Positions 1 through 6,411 of a DNA stretch of 9,569 nt are shown here, one piece after another. The notes under the pieces are model-generated. The model did not search any database. It had not been told where the DNA came from and saw only the letters and a list, made by a program, of their open reading frames with translations. Every line of letters begins with the position of its first letter. Position 1 is the stretch's first letter. The DNA is from Actinomycetota bacterium (GTDB lineage Bacteria; Actinomycetota; Acidimicrobiia; Acidimicrobiales; GCA-2861595), in assembly GCA_016781225.1 (NCBI GenBank), contig JADDQT010000061.1:1-9569 (forward strand), given 5' to 3'. Position numbers and translations under genes: made by a program.

Positions 1-90
1 TGAATGCCGCGGACTGCGGGCCCGACGACGTGGCCTGGGCCGAGCTGAATGCCGCGGACTGCGGGCCCGACGACGTGGCCTGGGCCGAGC
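1..90. repeat. Perfect 45-bp tandem duplication (2 copies)
   Basis: Bases 1-45 and 46-90 are identical. The unit is 45 bp, exactly 15 codons, so it duplicates 15 residues in the overlapping partial gene without shifting the frame. The first copy starts at the first base of the window, so the array may extend to the left. A contig-edge assembly artefact is also possible. Confidence 0.95.
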
Positions 91-254
91 TTCCCGCCGT
101 GGGCAGGACCCTTGTCCTCGGTCGGGAAGGCCGCCCGTTGCGAGCCCGAGAGCGGCGCCAGCTCCTTGCCCTGGCCCGCATCGCCGGAGCTCGCTGGAGC
201 GAGCTGGCGTCGGCCAACGGCCACCTCGCGCCCGCCGCTCTCCGGGCCACGTAG
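3..254 (+). CDS. C-terminal end of unidentified protein, possibly GAF-domain related (partial at left edge)
   Basis: The frame is open from the left edge and ends at TAG 252-254, giving the last 83 residues of a longer protein. Third codon positions are almost all G or C, which supports real coding. Residues 1-29 contain a 15-residue unit (AADCGPDDVAWAELN type) present twice because the DNA is tandemly duplicated. The rest (GRTLVLGREGRPLRARERRQ, then a helix-like LLALARIAGARW) resembles the C-terminal strand and helix of GAF-type sensory domains, where a GRPF/L-x-x-RER-x-LL pattern is common. That resemblance is an inference from pattern only; no catalytic or binding residues can be named. 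The true start lies outside the window, so the ATG at 30 inside the repeat should not be taken as the start. The next coding-like DNA on this strand begins at 434. Confidence 0.6.
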   Translation, partial: NAADCGPDDVAWAELNAADCGPDDVAWAELPAVGRTLVLGREGRPLRARERRQLLALARIAGARWSELASANGHLAPAALRAT

Positions 255-394
255 GAGTAGGGGAGCGCTTGCCCGCGTCCGGCCCGTATGGCGTCAGCCC
301 GTGTCGAAGGGCCTCAGGTCCAGGGCTCGAGTCACGTCGTCGGACATGGCCGCCGACCTATCGGGGGGAACGATCGAGAATTCACCCCTACTCA

Positions 395-413
395 CAGTGT
401 TGTAGTTACACTG
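395..413. promoter_or_regulatory. 19-bp inverted repeat upstream of the orphan Hint ORF (possible operator)
   Basis: CAGTGT and ACACTG form perfect 6-bp arms around a 7-base centre, which also contains TGTAGTTACA (401-410), itself a 4+2+4 palindrome. TACACT at 407-412 would serve as an actinobacterial -10 hexamer, but no convincing -35 lies at the right distance. A related TGTAATTACT sits at 928-937 in the nrdJ promoter. Operator or promoter function is inferred, and the binding protein is unknown. Confidence 0.35.
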
Positions 414-433
414 GCGGCATTCAGACGCCGAAC

Positions 434-877
434 TGCCTGGTTGGAGAGACGCTGGTGGTCACCGCATCCGGCCTGGTGGCCCTGGAGCTGCTCCAGAAGA
501 TGGCGGTGGCGGGCGACGACCTCCCCGACGTGGTGTCGTTCGACCGCAAGCACGGCCGCTGGGTGGTTCGACAGATCAACGGCGTCTGGATGGCGGGACG
601 GACGAGTCACCTGCTCGAGGTCAGAAGCGACGGCGGCCAGGTGCTGCGGTGTACGCCGCGGCACCGCTTCCTCACCCGGGAGGTGGGCTGGGCCGAGGCC
701 CGAGAGCTGCGGCGGGGCGTCTCGCTCGAGGGGATGGGCAGGGGACGGGTCGAAGCTGTCGAGCGCGTCGTCCTGGACGATGCCGTACCCGTCTACGACC
801 TCGAGGTCGAAGGTACCAACAACTTCACCGTCACCAACGACGGCTCGGGGATCGACCACCCCGTAGTCGTCCACAAC
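434..877 (+). CDS. Orphan mini-intein / Hint domain without homing endonuclease
   Basis: This is a 148-residue Hint protein-splicing domain with every block needed for self-processing. Block A is CLVGETLVVTASG, with the Cys1 nucleophile. Block B is GGQVLRCTPRHRF, with the T-x-x-H pair. Block F is PVYDLEVEGTNNFTV. Block G is PVVVHN followed by Ser as +1 residue. There is no LAGLIDADG insert, so it is a mini-intein. The open frame continues on both sides: the only usual start upstream is TTG at 269, with AGGAG at 253-257, and the stop is TGA 905-907. The flanking 55 and 9 codons look non-coding, however. Third-position G/C falls from about 90% inside the domain to roughly 60% or less outside, and the flanks match no protein I know. 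It could be a bacterial intein-like element, an intein left after loss of its host gene, or part of a short secreted or processed protein. The boundaries given are the splice boundaries. Confidence 0.75.
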
Positions 878-880
878 AGC

Positions 881-897
881 CGGGGCTCTGCACCCCG
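881..897 (+). other. Short GC hairpin between the Hint ORF and the nrdJ promoter
   Basis: CGGGG (881-885) and CCCCG (893-897) can pair around a 7-base loop. It lies three bases after the intein's last Asn codon and just before the nrdJ -35 element. It has no T tract, so it would be at best a weak terminator insulating nrdJ from upstream transcription. Confidence 0.3.
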
Positions 898-903
898 AAT
901 TGC

Positions 904-937
904 TTGACACCGTTGTAATCACGCTGCTGTAATTACT
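904..937 (+). promoter_or_regulatory. Probable sigma70-type promoter of nrdJ
   Basis: A perfect TTGACA (904-909) is followed after 18 bases by TGTAAT (928-933). TAATTA at 930-935 is an alternative -10. Transcription would begin near base 940, at the edge of the first NrdR-like box, as expected for a promoter repressed by NrdR. The -35 hexamer overlaps the stop codon of the upstream Hint frame (TGA 905-907). Confidence 0.6.
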
Positions 938-939
938 GG

Positions 940-955
940 TCCCAACATCTTGTGG
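940..955 (+). promoter_or_regulatory. NrdR box 1 (putative operator)
   Basis: This 16-mer was compared with the NrdR-box consensus acaCwAtATaTwGtGt, written from memory. All of the strongly conserved positions match: C4, A6, A8, T9, T11, G13 and G15. It lies at the expected transcription start of nrdJ. NrdR is an ATP-cone zinc-finger repressor of ribonucleotide reductase operons. The nrdR gene is not in this window. Confidence 0.65.
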
Positions 956-970
956 TCACCGGTCGGCACT

Positions 971-986
971 CCACCTCATCTTGTGG
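971..986 (+). promoter_or_regulatory. NrdR box 2 (putative operator)
   Basis: This second copy shares the core CATCTTGTGGT with box 1. Its left half is weaker: positions 5 and 6 of the consensus do not match, while the right half (ATcTTGTGg) does. Start-to-start spacing from box 1 is exactly 31 bp, about three helical turns, which is the classic arrangement for cooperative NrdR binding. Confidence 0.6.
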
Positions 987-1020
987 TTGGCTGCTGAGTG
1001 GCCCGCCAGCACGAAGTACC

Positions 1021-1027
1021 AGGGAGG
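1021..1027 (+). promoter_or_regulatory. Ribosome binding site deciding the nrdJ start
   Basis: AGGGAGG ends five bases before ATG 1033 and is a near-ideal Shine-Dalgarno sequence. It argues against the longer in-frame GTG start at 952, which would place both NrdR boxes inside the coding region. Confidence 0.85.
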
Positions 1028-1032
1028 ATCAC

Positions 1033-4000
1033 ATGGCCATCGCCCCCGAGCGCATGGGGATAGGCATTCGTCGCCACTTCACCACCCCGGGGGTGCACCC
1101 CTACGACGAGGTGACCTGGGAGCGCCGGGACGCCCGCATCACCAACTTCGCCGACGGAAGCGTGGCCTTCGAGCAGCTCGGCGTGGAGGTGCCCTCCACG
1201 TGGAGCGTCAATGCCACCAACATCCTGGCCCAGAAGTACTTCCGCGGCGCCCCCGGCTCGCCCGAGCGGGAGTGGTCGCTGAAGCAGGTCGCCGACCGCG
1301 TGGCCGACACCATCACGGCCTGGGGCGTGCGGAACGGCTACTTCGTGGACGACGAGGAGTCAGAGGCGTTCAACGCCGAGCTCAAGCACCTCGTCATAAA
1401 CCAGAAGGCGGCGTTCAACTCGCCGGTGTGGTTCAACATCGGTGTGCCCGGGCGCACGGCCCAGAGCTCGGCGTGCTTCATCCTGGCCGTAGAGGACTCG
1501 ATGCCGGCCATCCTCAACTGGTACGCCGAGGAGGGGATCATCTTCAAGGGCGGCTCGGGTTCGGGGGTCAACCTGAGCAAGATCCGCTCGTCGAAGGAGA
1601 CGCTGAAGGGTGGAGGCACGGCCTCGGGCCCCGTGAGCTTCATGCGCGGCGCCGACGCCTCGGCCGGCACCATCAAGAGCGGGGGCACCACACGGAGGGC
1701 GGCCAAGATGGTGATCCTCGACGTCGACCACCCCGACGTGGAGGACTTCATCTGGTGCAAGGCCATCGAGGAGCGCAAGGCCCGGGCCCTGCGCGACGCC
1801 GGGTTCGACATGGACCTCGACGGCAAGGACAGCTACTCGATCCAGTACCAGAACGCCAACAACTCGGTGCGGCTGAGCGACGAGTTCATGCAGGCCGTCA
1901 CTGACGACGCCGACTGGCACCTGAAGGCGGTCACCACCGGTGAGGTCCTGGAGACCGTGAAGGCCCGGGACCTGTTCGCCCAGATCGCCAAGGCCGCCTG
2001 GGAGTGTGCCGACCCCGGCGTCCAGTACGACACCACCATCAACCACTGGCACACGCTGCACGCCACCGGGCGGATCAACGGCTCCAACCCGTGCTTCACC
2101 GCCGATTCCCTCGTGCACACGGACAAGGGGCTCATCCGCTTCGACGCTCTGCTCCAGCGAGCGCAGATGGGCGAGACGTTCGGCGTCTACACCCACGACG
2201 CCACCAGCCCCGATGCACCAGCCGAGCGTTTGGAGATAACCACTCCGGAGGCGTTGATGATCACGGGTTTGAACGAGATCCTGCGCCTCGAGTTCGACAA
2301 CGGGATGGAGGTGCGCTGCACCGCCAATCACAAGCTCTTCACCGTCAATCGCGGCTTCGTGCCCGCCAGCGAGCTGGCGCCGGAGGACGAGATCAAGGTC
2401 CTCGACCTGCCTGCGCCGGCGGTCAACGCCGAGCGCCGCTTCCCGGTGAGCACCGACGTGGCGCACTACCGCCGGAAGGCGGACCACGCCAAGGTCAACC
2501 TGCCCGAGAAGTGGTCACCGGAGTTCGCCCACTACCTGGGCTGGTTGATCGGCGACGGTTGCATTTCCTCGACCAACGTGGTCAGCACCATCTATGGCAG
2601 CAGGGACGACCGGGACCACGTCATGCCTCGCCACCTGGAGCTGCTCACTGAAATCTGTCAGGGCGACGCCCCGAAGCCCTCTGTGCAGGCCAACGGCACG
2701 CAGCAGTTGCGACTTGGTCGCGGGCTGGTCGTTCGCTTTTTGGAAGCGCTCGGCGTGGGCCACGCCAAGGCTCCGGAGAAGGTCGTGCCCTGGTCGGTCC
2801 AGGAGGCGCCGCCGGACATCGTGACCGCGTTCCTCCAGGGCTTGTTCGACGCCGACGGTTGCGTCTACGACGGGACGAAGAACCGCTACGTCGGCCTTGG
2901 CTCCGCTTCCCGTGAGCTGCTGCAAGGCGTGCAGCGCCTCCTGACCACGTTCGGGATCTCCAGCCGTATCTTCGCTACTCGTAAGGGAGGCGAAGACGAG
3001 TTCGTTTACGTCCGCAAGGACGGCACCTTCGTCATCTACGAAGGTCACCCGATGTTCGACCTGAGAATCAGTGGCCAGGACGTCGCTCGCTTCGCCGACG
3101 AGGTCGGCTTCACGCTGCCGGCCAAGGCCGAGAAGTTGGCTGAGCTCCTTGGTGGTCACACCTTCTATCGCTGCCGGAGGACGGCTCGGCTCATCGAACG
3201 GAACGACGACGGTGTCGAGCTCACGTACAACCTGAGCGAGCCTCGAAACCACTCCTACATCGTCAATGGTGTGACAGTGAGCAATTGTAGCGAGTACATG
3301 TCCATCGACAACTCAGCTTGCAATCTGGCCAGCCTCAATCTGCTGCGGTACATGGAGGAGGGCGGCACCTTCGACGTCGAGGGCTTCAAGGCCAGCGTCG
3401 AGGTCATGTTCACCGCCCAGGAGATCCTGGTCGGCATGTCCGACTATCCCACCGAGAAGATCGGCCAGAACGCCCGCCGTTTCCGCCAGCTCGGGCTGGG
3501 TTACGCCAACCTCGGGGCCCTCTTGATGTCACAGGGCATGGCGTACGACTCCGACAACGGGCGGGCCTACGCCGCGGCCATCACCGCCCTGATGACGGGC
3601 CAGGCCTACGCCACGTCGGCCCGCACCGCCGCTCGCATGGGGCCCTTCGCCGGCTACACCGAGAACGCCGAGCACATGCTGCGGGTGCTGCGCATGCACC
3701 GCGACGAGGTGGCCAAGGTCGACGAAGAGCAGGTGCCAACGGAGCTGTTGTCGGCGGCCCAGGAGGCTTGGGACCACGCCGTGGAGGACGCCGAGCGCTA
3801 CGGCGTCCGCAACTCCCAGGCCACCGTCTTGGCCCCGACCGGCTGCTTGGTGGGCGGCACCCTGGTGCCCACGGACCGAGGCCTGGTCCGGCTCCGGTCA
3901 CTGGGCGACACGTCGCCAGGCGCAGAGAAGTGGCAGGACCTCGACATCTCGGTACAGACCGATGAGGGTCCTCGCACGGCCACCAAGTTCTACGTGAACG

Positions 4001-6330
4001 GGCTGGAGCCGGTGGTACGGGTGCAGACCAAGCGCGGTTACTCGCTCCAGGGGACGGCCCAACACCGGGTCAAGGTCGTCGATGCCGCTACCGGCGAGTT
4101 CGTGTGGCGTCACCTTGCCGACGTCAGTGAGGGGGACGTGGTCCCCATGGCGCTCAGTCAGCTTGTCGGTAGCCCGCAGCACGTGCCTCTTCCGCCTATG
4201 CCGGACGCCTACTGGACGGGCGAGCGGCACTCGGTCGCGCCCCGTTCCATGACTGCGGAGTTGGCCGAGCTGGTCGGTTACTTCATGGGTGACGGCTCGC
4301 TCCATGCCCGGGGCGTGCGTTTTTGCGTGGCCAACGATGACTTCGACGTCGTGGAGCGGCTCCTGCAGCTCGGCAAGGAGGTCTTCAACCTCGTCGGCCA
4401 CGTGAGCGCGAGGCAGGGCTACACCGAGGTCCGGTTGGACTCGGTGAGGCTTGTGGTGTGGTGGGAGGCGTGCGGCTTTGCCAAGCGGGAACCGTTTGAG
4501 GGCCATTCCGGCAAGGGCTATGTCGCTCATGTCCCCGACGCCGTGCTGCACAGCAACGATCGCACCGTGTACGCAGCCTTCCTGCGCGGCCTGTTCGAAG
4601 CCGACGGTACGGTCACTTCGGGCTACCCCCACTGGATGACCACGTCCCTTGAGCTGGCGGGGGACGTGCAGACCCTGCTGTTGGCCCTCGGCTTCCCGAC
4701 TACCCGGGCGTTGGAGACCAAGCGCACTGGCTGGGGTCAGCTATCACTGTCGAAGATGCGCCTGCTCAACCTTTCCTACAACGACCGGTGGCTGGAGGAC
4801 GTCGGGTTCATCGGCGCCCGCAAGAGCGCGAAGGTCACCCGGGGTGCGCAAATGCGCCAAAGCTCACAGGGTGATCACATCCCGGTTTCGCGTTCTCTTA
4901 TCGACCGGCTGGCTCCCGAGAACGACCGGCTTCGCAAGGTGCTGCTCCTGGAGTGCAAGCGGGGCACCGTGAGTCGCCGAGTGGCCACCGAACTGTTCCA
5001 CCGCAGCGGTGACGTCGAGCTGGGCCATCTGCTCTCGTTCTTCTACGACCGAGTGACCTCGGCGGAGCTGGGCGACGAGGAGCTCACCTACGACCTCTCC
5101 GTGCCCGACAACGTCACCTACCTGGCCAATGGGTTCGTCAGCCACAACACCATTTCTTTTCTCCTCGACTGTGACACCACCGGCGTGGAGCCCGACCTCG
5201 GCCTGGTCAAGATGAAGAAGTTGGTCGGCGGGGGGATGATGTCCATCGTCAACCACACCGTCCCTCGGGCCCTGCGTCAGCTCGGGTATTCCGACGACGA
5301 GGTGGCGGCCATCGTCAGCTACATCGACGAGCACAAGACCATCGTCGGCGCCCCGGCGCTGCACGACGAGCACCTGCCCGTGTTCGCCTGCTCCATGGGC
5401 GACAACTACATCCATCACCACGGCCACGTCCGAATGATGGCTGCCGTGCAGCCGTGGATTTCGGGAGCCATCTCCAAGACGGTGAACGTTCCCGAAGAGG
5501 CGACCGTCGAGGACATCGAACAGCTCTACCTCGACTCGTGGCAGATGGGCATCAAGGCCCTGGCCGTGTACCGGGACAACTGCAAGGTGGCCCAGCCGCT
5601 GTCCACGGTGAAGAGGGGCACGGCCGCCGACGGCACCCCGTCGTCGGAGGCCGAGGCCCACGACGTGGAGCTGGCCGTGAAGGTGGCCGAGCTGGAGAAG
5701 GCCCTCGACCGCCAGACGGTGGTGGTCAAGCAACCCATCCGCGAGCGCCTGCCCCGTCGGCGCCGGTCGGCCACGTTCGCCTTCCGGGTGGCCGACTGCG
5801 AGGGATACGTCACCGTGGGTGAGTACGACGACGGCCGACCCGGCGAGGTGTTCGTCAAGGTCTCCAAGCAGGGCTCCACCCTGGCTGGCGTCATGGACGC
5901 CTTCTCCATCTCCGTCTCGCTCGGGCTCCAGCACGGCGTGCCGCTCAAGACCTACGTCCACAAGTACACCAACATGCGCTTCGAGCCCGCCGGCATGACC
6001 GACGATCCCGACCTGCGCATAGCGGCGTCTCTGATGGACTACATCTTCCGCCGCCTGGCCGTGGACTACCTCCCGCTGGAGGAGCGCACCGAGCTCGGCA
6101 TCCTCACCACGACGGAGCGCACGCAGCCCACGCTCCCCGGCGTGGAGGAGGAAGCCACGCCGTCCACGGGCGTTGTCGACTCACCCTTGCCTGAGAGGAC
6201 GCAGGAGACCAGAACGGCGACAGCGGTCGGCAAGGACGCCCCCTTCTGCTACTCCTGCGGCGTGGAGATGCAGCGGGCCGGCAGCTGCTACGCCTGCGGG
6301 AGCTGCGGCACCACCAGCGGCTGCTCGTAG
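1033..6330 (+). CDS. nrdJ: Adenosylcobalamin-dependent (class II) ribonucleotide reductase containing two inteins
   Basis: The precursor has 1765 residues. Removing inteins at 354-751 and 938-1372 joins exteins of 353, 186 and 393 residues into a 932-residue enzyme, the usual size of actinobacterial NrdJ. NrdJ reduces ribonucleotides to deoxyribonucleotides in the cytoplasm, using a thiyl radical made from adenosylcobalamin, without oxygen. Visible landmarks are SSACFI with redox Cys148; NPCSE with the radical cysteine Cys752 (the residue after intein 1) and its Asn and Glu partners; Cys763, the second redox cysteine; APTG-TISFLLDCDTTG, the phosphate-binding loop split by intein 2; and a C-terminal tail with six cysteines (1739, 1742, 1752, 1755, 1758, 1764) of the FCYSCG...CYACGSCG type that re-reduces the active site. 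The start is ATG 1033 with a strong RBS. Tandem NrdR boxes precede it, and no cobalamin riboswitch was seen. The enzyme can only be active after intein 1 leaves, since that intein separates Asn-Pro from the catalytic Cys. Confidence 0.95.
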   Translation: MAIAPERMGIGIRRHFTTPGVHPYDEVTWERRDARITNFADGSVAFEQLGVEVPSTWSVNATNILAQKYFRGAPGSPEREWSLKQVADRVADTITAWGVRNGYFVDDEESEAFNAELKHLVINQKAAFNSPVWFNIGVPGRTAQSSACFILAVEDSMPAILNWYAEEGIIFKGGSGSGVNLSKIRSSKETLKGGGTASGPVSFMRGADASAGTIKSGGTTRRAAKMVILDVDHPDVEDFIWCKAIEERKARALRDAGFDMDLDGKDSYSIQYQNANNSVRLSDEFMQAVTDDADWHLKAVTTGEVLETVKARDLFAQIAKAAWECADPGVQYDTTINHWHTLHATGRINGSNPCFTADSLVHTDKGLIRFDALLQRAQMGETFGVYTHDATSPDAPAERLEITTPEALMITGLNEILRLEFDNGMEVRCTANHKLFTVNRGFVPASELAPEDEIKVLDLPAPAVNAERRFPVSTDVAHYRRKADHAKVNLPEKWSPEFAHYLGWLIGDGCISSTNVVSTIYGSRDDRDHVMPRHLELLTEICQGDAPKPSVQANGTQQLRLGRGLVVRFLEALGVGHAKAPEKVVPWSVQEAPPDIVTAFLQGLFDADGCVYDGTKNRYVGLGSASRELLQGVQRLLTTFGISSRIFATRKGGEDEFVYVRKDGTFVIYEGHPMFDLRISGQDVARFADEVGFTLPAKAEKLAELLGGHTFYRCRRTARLIERNDDGVELTYNLSEPRNHSYIVNGVTVSNCSEYMSIDNSACNLASLNLLRYMEEGGTFDVEGFKASVEVMFTAQEILVGMSDYPTEKIGQNARRFRQLGLGYANLGALLMSQGMAYDSDNGRAYAAAITALMTGQAYATSARTAARMGPFAGYTENAEHMLRVLRMHRDEVAKVDEEQVPTELLSAAQEAWDHAVEDAERYGVRNSQATVLAPTGCLVGGTLVPTDRGLVRLRSLGDTSPGAEKWQDLDISVQTDEGPRTATKFYVNGLEPVVRVQTKRGYSLQGTAQHRVKVVDAATGEFVWRHLADVSEGDVVPMALSQLVGSPQHVPLPPMPDAYWTGERHSVAPRSMTAELAELVGYFMGDGSLHARGVRFCVANDDFDVVERLLQLGKEVFNLVGHVSARQGYTEVRLDSVRLVVWWEACGFAKREPFEGHSGKGYVAHVPDAVLHSNDRTVYAAFLRGLFEADGTVTSGYPHWMTTSLELAGDVQTLLLALGFPTTRALETKRTGWGQLSLSKMRLLNLSYNDRWLEDVGFIGARKSAKVTRGAQMRQSSQGDHIPVSRSLIDRLAPENDRLRKVLLLECKRGTVSRRVATELFHRSGDVELGHLLSFFYDRVTSAELGDEELTYDLSVPDNVTYLANGFVSHNTISFLLDCDTTGVEPDLGLVKMKKLVGGGMMSIVNHTVPRALRQLGYSDDEVAAIVSYIDEHKTIVGAPALHDEHLPVFACSMGDNYIHHHGHVRMMAAVQPWISGAISKTVNVPEEATVEDIEQLYLDSWQMGIKALAVYRDNCKVAQPLSTVKRGTAADGTPSSEAEAHDVELAVKVAELEKALDRQTVVVKQPIRERLPRRRRSATFAFRVADCEGYVTVGEYDDGRPGEVFVKVSKQGSTLAGVMDAFSISVSLGLQHGVPLKTYVHKYTNMRFEPAGMTDDPDLRIAASLMDYIFRRLAVDYLPLEERTELGILTTTERTQPTLPGVEEEATPSTGVVDSPLPERTQETRTATAVGKDAPFCYSCGVEMQRAGSCYACGSCGTTSGCS
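2092..3285 (+). mobile_element. NrdJ intein 1 (NP|CSE site) with LAGLIDADG homing endonuclease
   Basis: This 398-residue intein (NrdJ residues 354-751) begins CFTADSLVHTDKG (block A, Cys1). It carries the T-x-x-H splice motif in VRCTANHKLF (block B) and ends with LTYNLSEPRNHSYIVNG then VTVSN (blocks F and G), followed by extein Cys752. The penultimate residue is Ser instead of the usual His. Between the Hint halves are the two LAGLIDADG helices of a DOD-type endonuclease: LGWLIGDGCI (Asp508) and FLQGLFDADGCV (Asp608). Both acidic residues are kept, so the nuclease looks intact and the element may still be mobile. The protein splices itself out; the endonuclease would cleave intein-free nrdJ alleles at the insertion site so that repair copies the intein. 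The insertion site is a well-known one in ribonucleotide reductases. Confidence 0.95.
3844..5148 (+). mobile_element. NrdJ intein 2 (APTG|TIS site) with LAGLIDADG homing endonuclease
   Basis: This 435-residue intein (NrdJ residues 938-1372) begins CLVGGTLVPTDRG (block A). It has the block B motif SLQGTAQHRVKV, blocks F and G as LTYDLSVPDNVTYLANG then FVSHN, and Thr1373 as the +1 extein nucleophile. The endonuclease helices are LVGYFMGDGSL (Asp1087) and FLRGLFEADGTV (Asp1191), with both catalytic acids present. It differs in sequence from intein 1 throughout, so the two are separate acquisitions and not a duplication. The site lies in the phosphate-binding loop of the reductase, another recurrent intein position. 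Block A starts with the same CLVG-x-TLV pattern as the orphan Hint domain at 434, but the remainder differs. Confidence 0.95.
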
Positions 6331-6361
6331 GAAGCTCGTCTTCCCGCTGTCCCGCCTTTTC

Positions 6362-6400
6362 GTCAGCAGGAATCGACTTCAGCGGTCGATTCCTGCTGGC
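6362..6400 (+). terminator. Long perfect hairpin after nrdJ, terminator-like
   Basis: CAGCAGGAATCGAC (6364-6377) pairs perfectly with 6385-6398 around a 7-base loop. Two more pairs at the base (one G-T) extend the stem to 16 bp. It lies 31 bases after the nrdJ stop and ends 11 bases before the next start codon. No T run follows, so intrinsic termination is uncertain. As an inverted repeat it could equally be an operator for the downstream gene. Confidence 0.6.
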
Positions 6401-6411
6401 AGAATCCCTAC

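Noticed and set aside
269..433. N-terminal extension of the Hint ORF from TTG 269 as a genuine extein
   Set aside because: Third-position G/C is low, the residues are Arg/Ser/Pro-rich like an off-frame read, and no family is recognised. This frame is open all the way from base 2 simply because the DNA is GC-rich. Not excluded, but unsupported.
392..922. 176-codon minus-strand open frame opposite the orphan Hint domain
   Set aside because: The plus-strand Hint blocks explain the open frame, and the antisense product shows no recognisable features.
952..1032. Longer nrdJ start at GTG 952, adding 27 residues
   Set aside because: The added residues do not resemble an NrdJ N-terminus, there is no ribosome binding site, and it would put both NrdR boxes inside the coding sequence. 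ATG 1033 has AGGGAGG at ideal spacing and MAIAPERMGIGIRRHFT looks like the family start.
878..1032. Cobalamin riboswitch upstream of the B12-dependent nrdJ
   Set aside because: The leader is only about 90 bases from the likely transcription start to the ATG and contains no B12-box-like sequence or room for the aptamer.
1360..2487. 375-codon minus-strand open frame opposite nrdJ
   Set aside because: The composition is typical of an antisense frame in GC-rich DNA, and the plus strand here encodes conserved NrdJ and intein motifs.
2092..5148. nrdJ as a disrupted pseudogene
   Set aside because: The frame is continuous through both insertions, splice residues are intact, and the exteins rejoin exactly into a 932-residue enzyme with all catalytic residues.
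4864..5961. 365-codon minus-strand open frame opposite intein 2 and nrdJ
   Set aside because: It is a shadow frame, rich in H, G and V, with no motif. It spans the intein/extein junction, which only makes sense on the plus strand.
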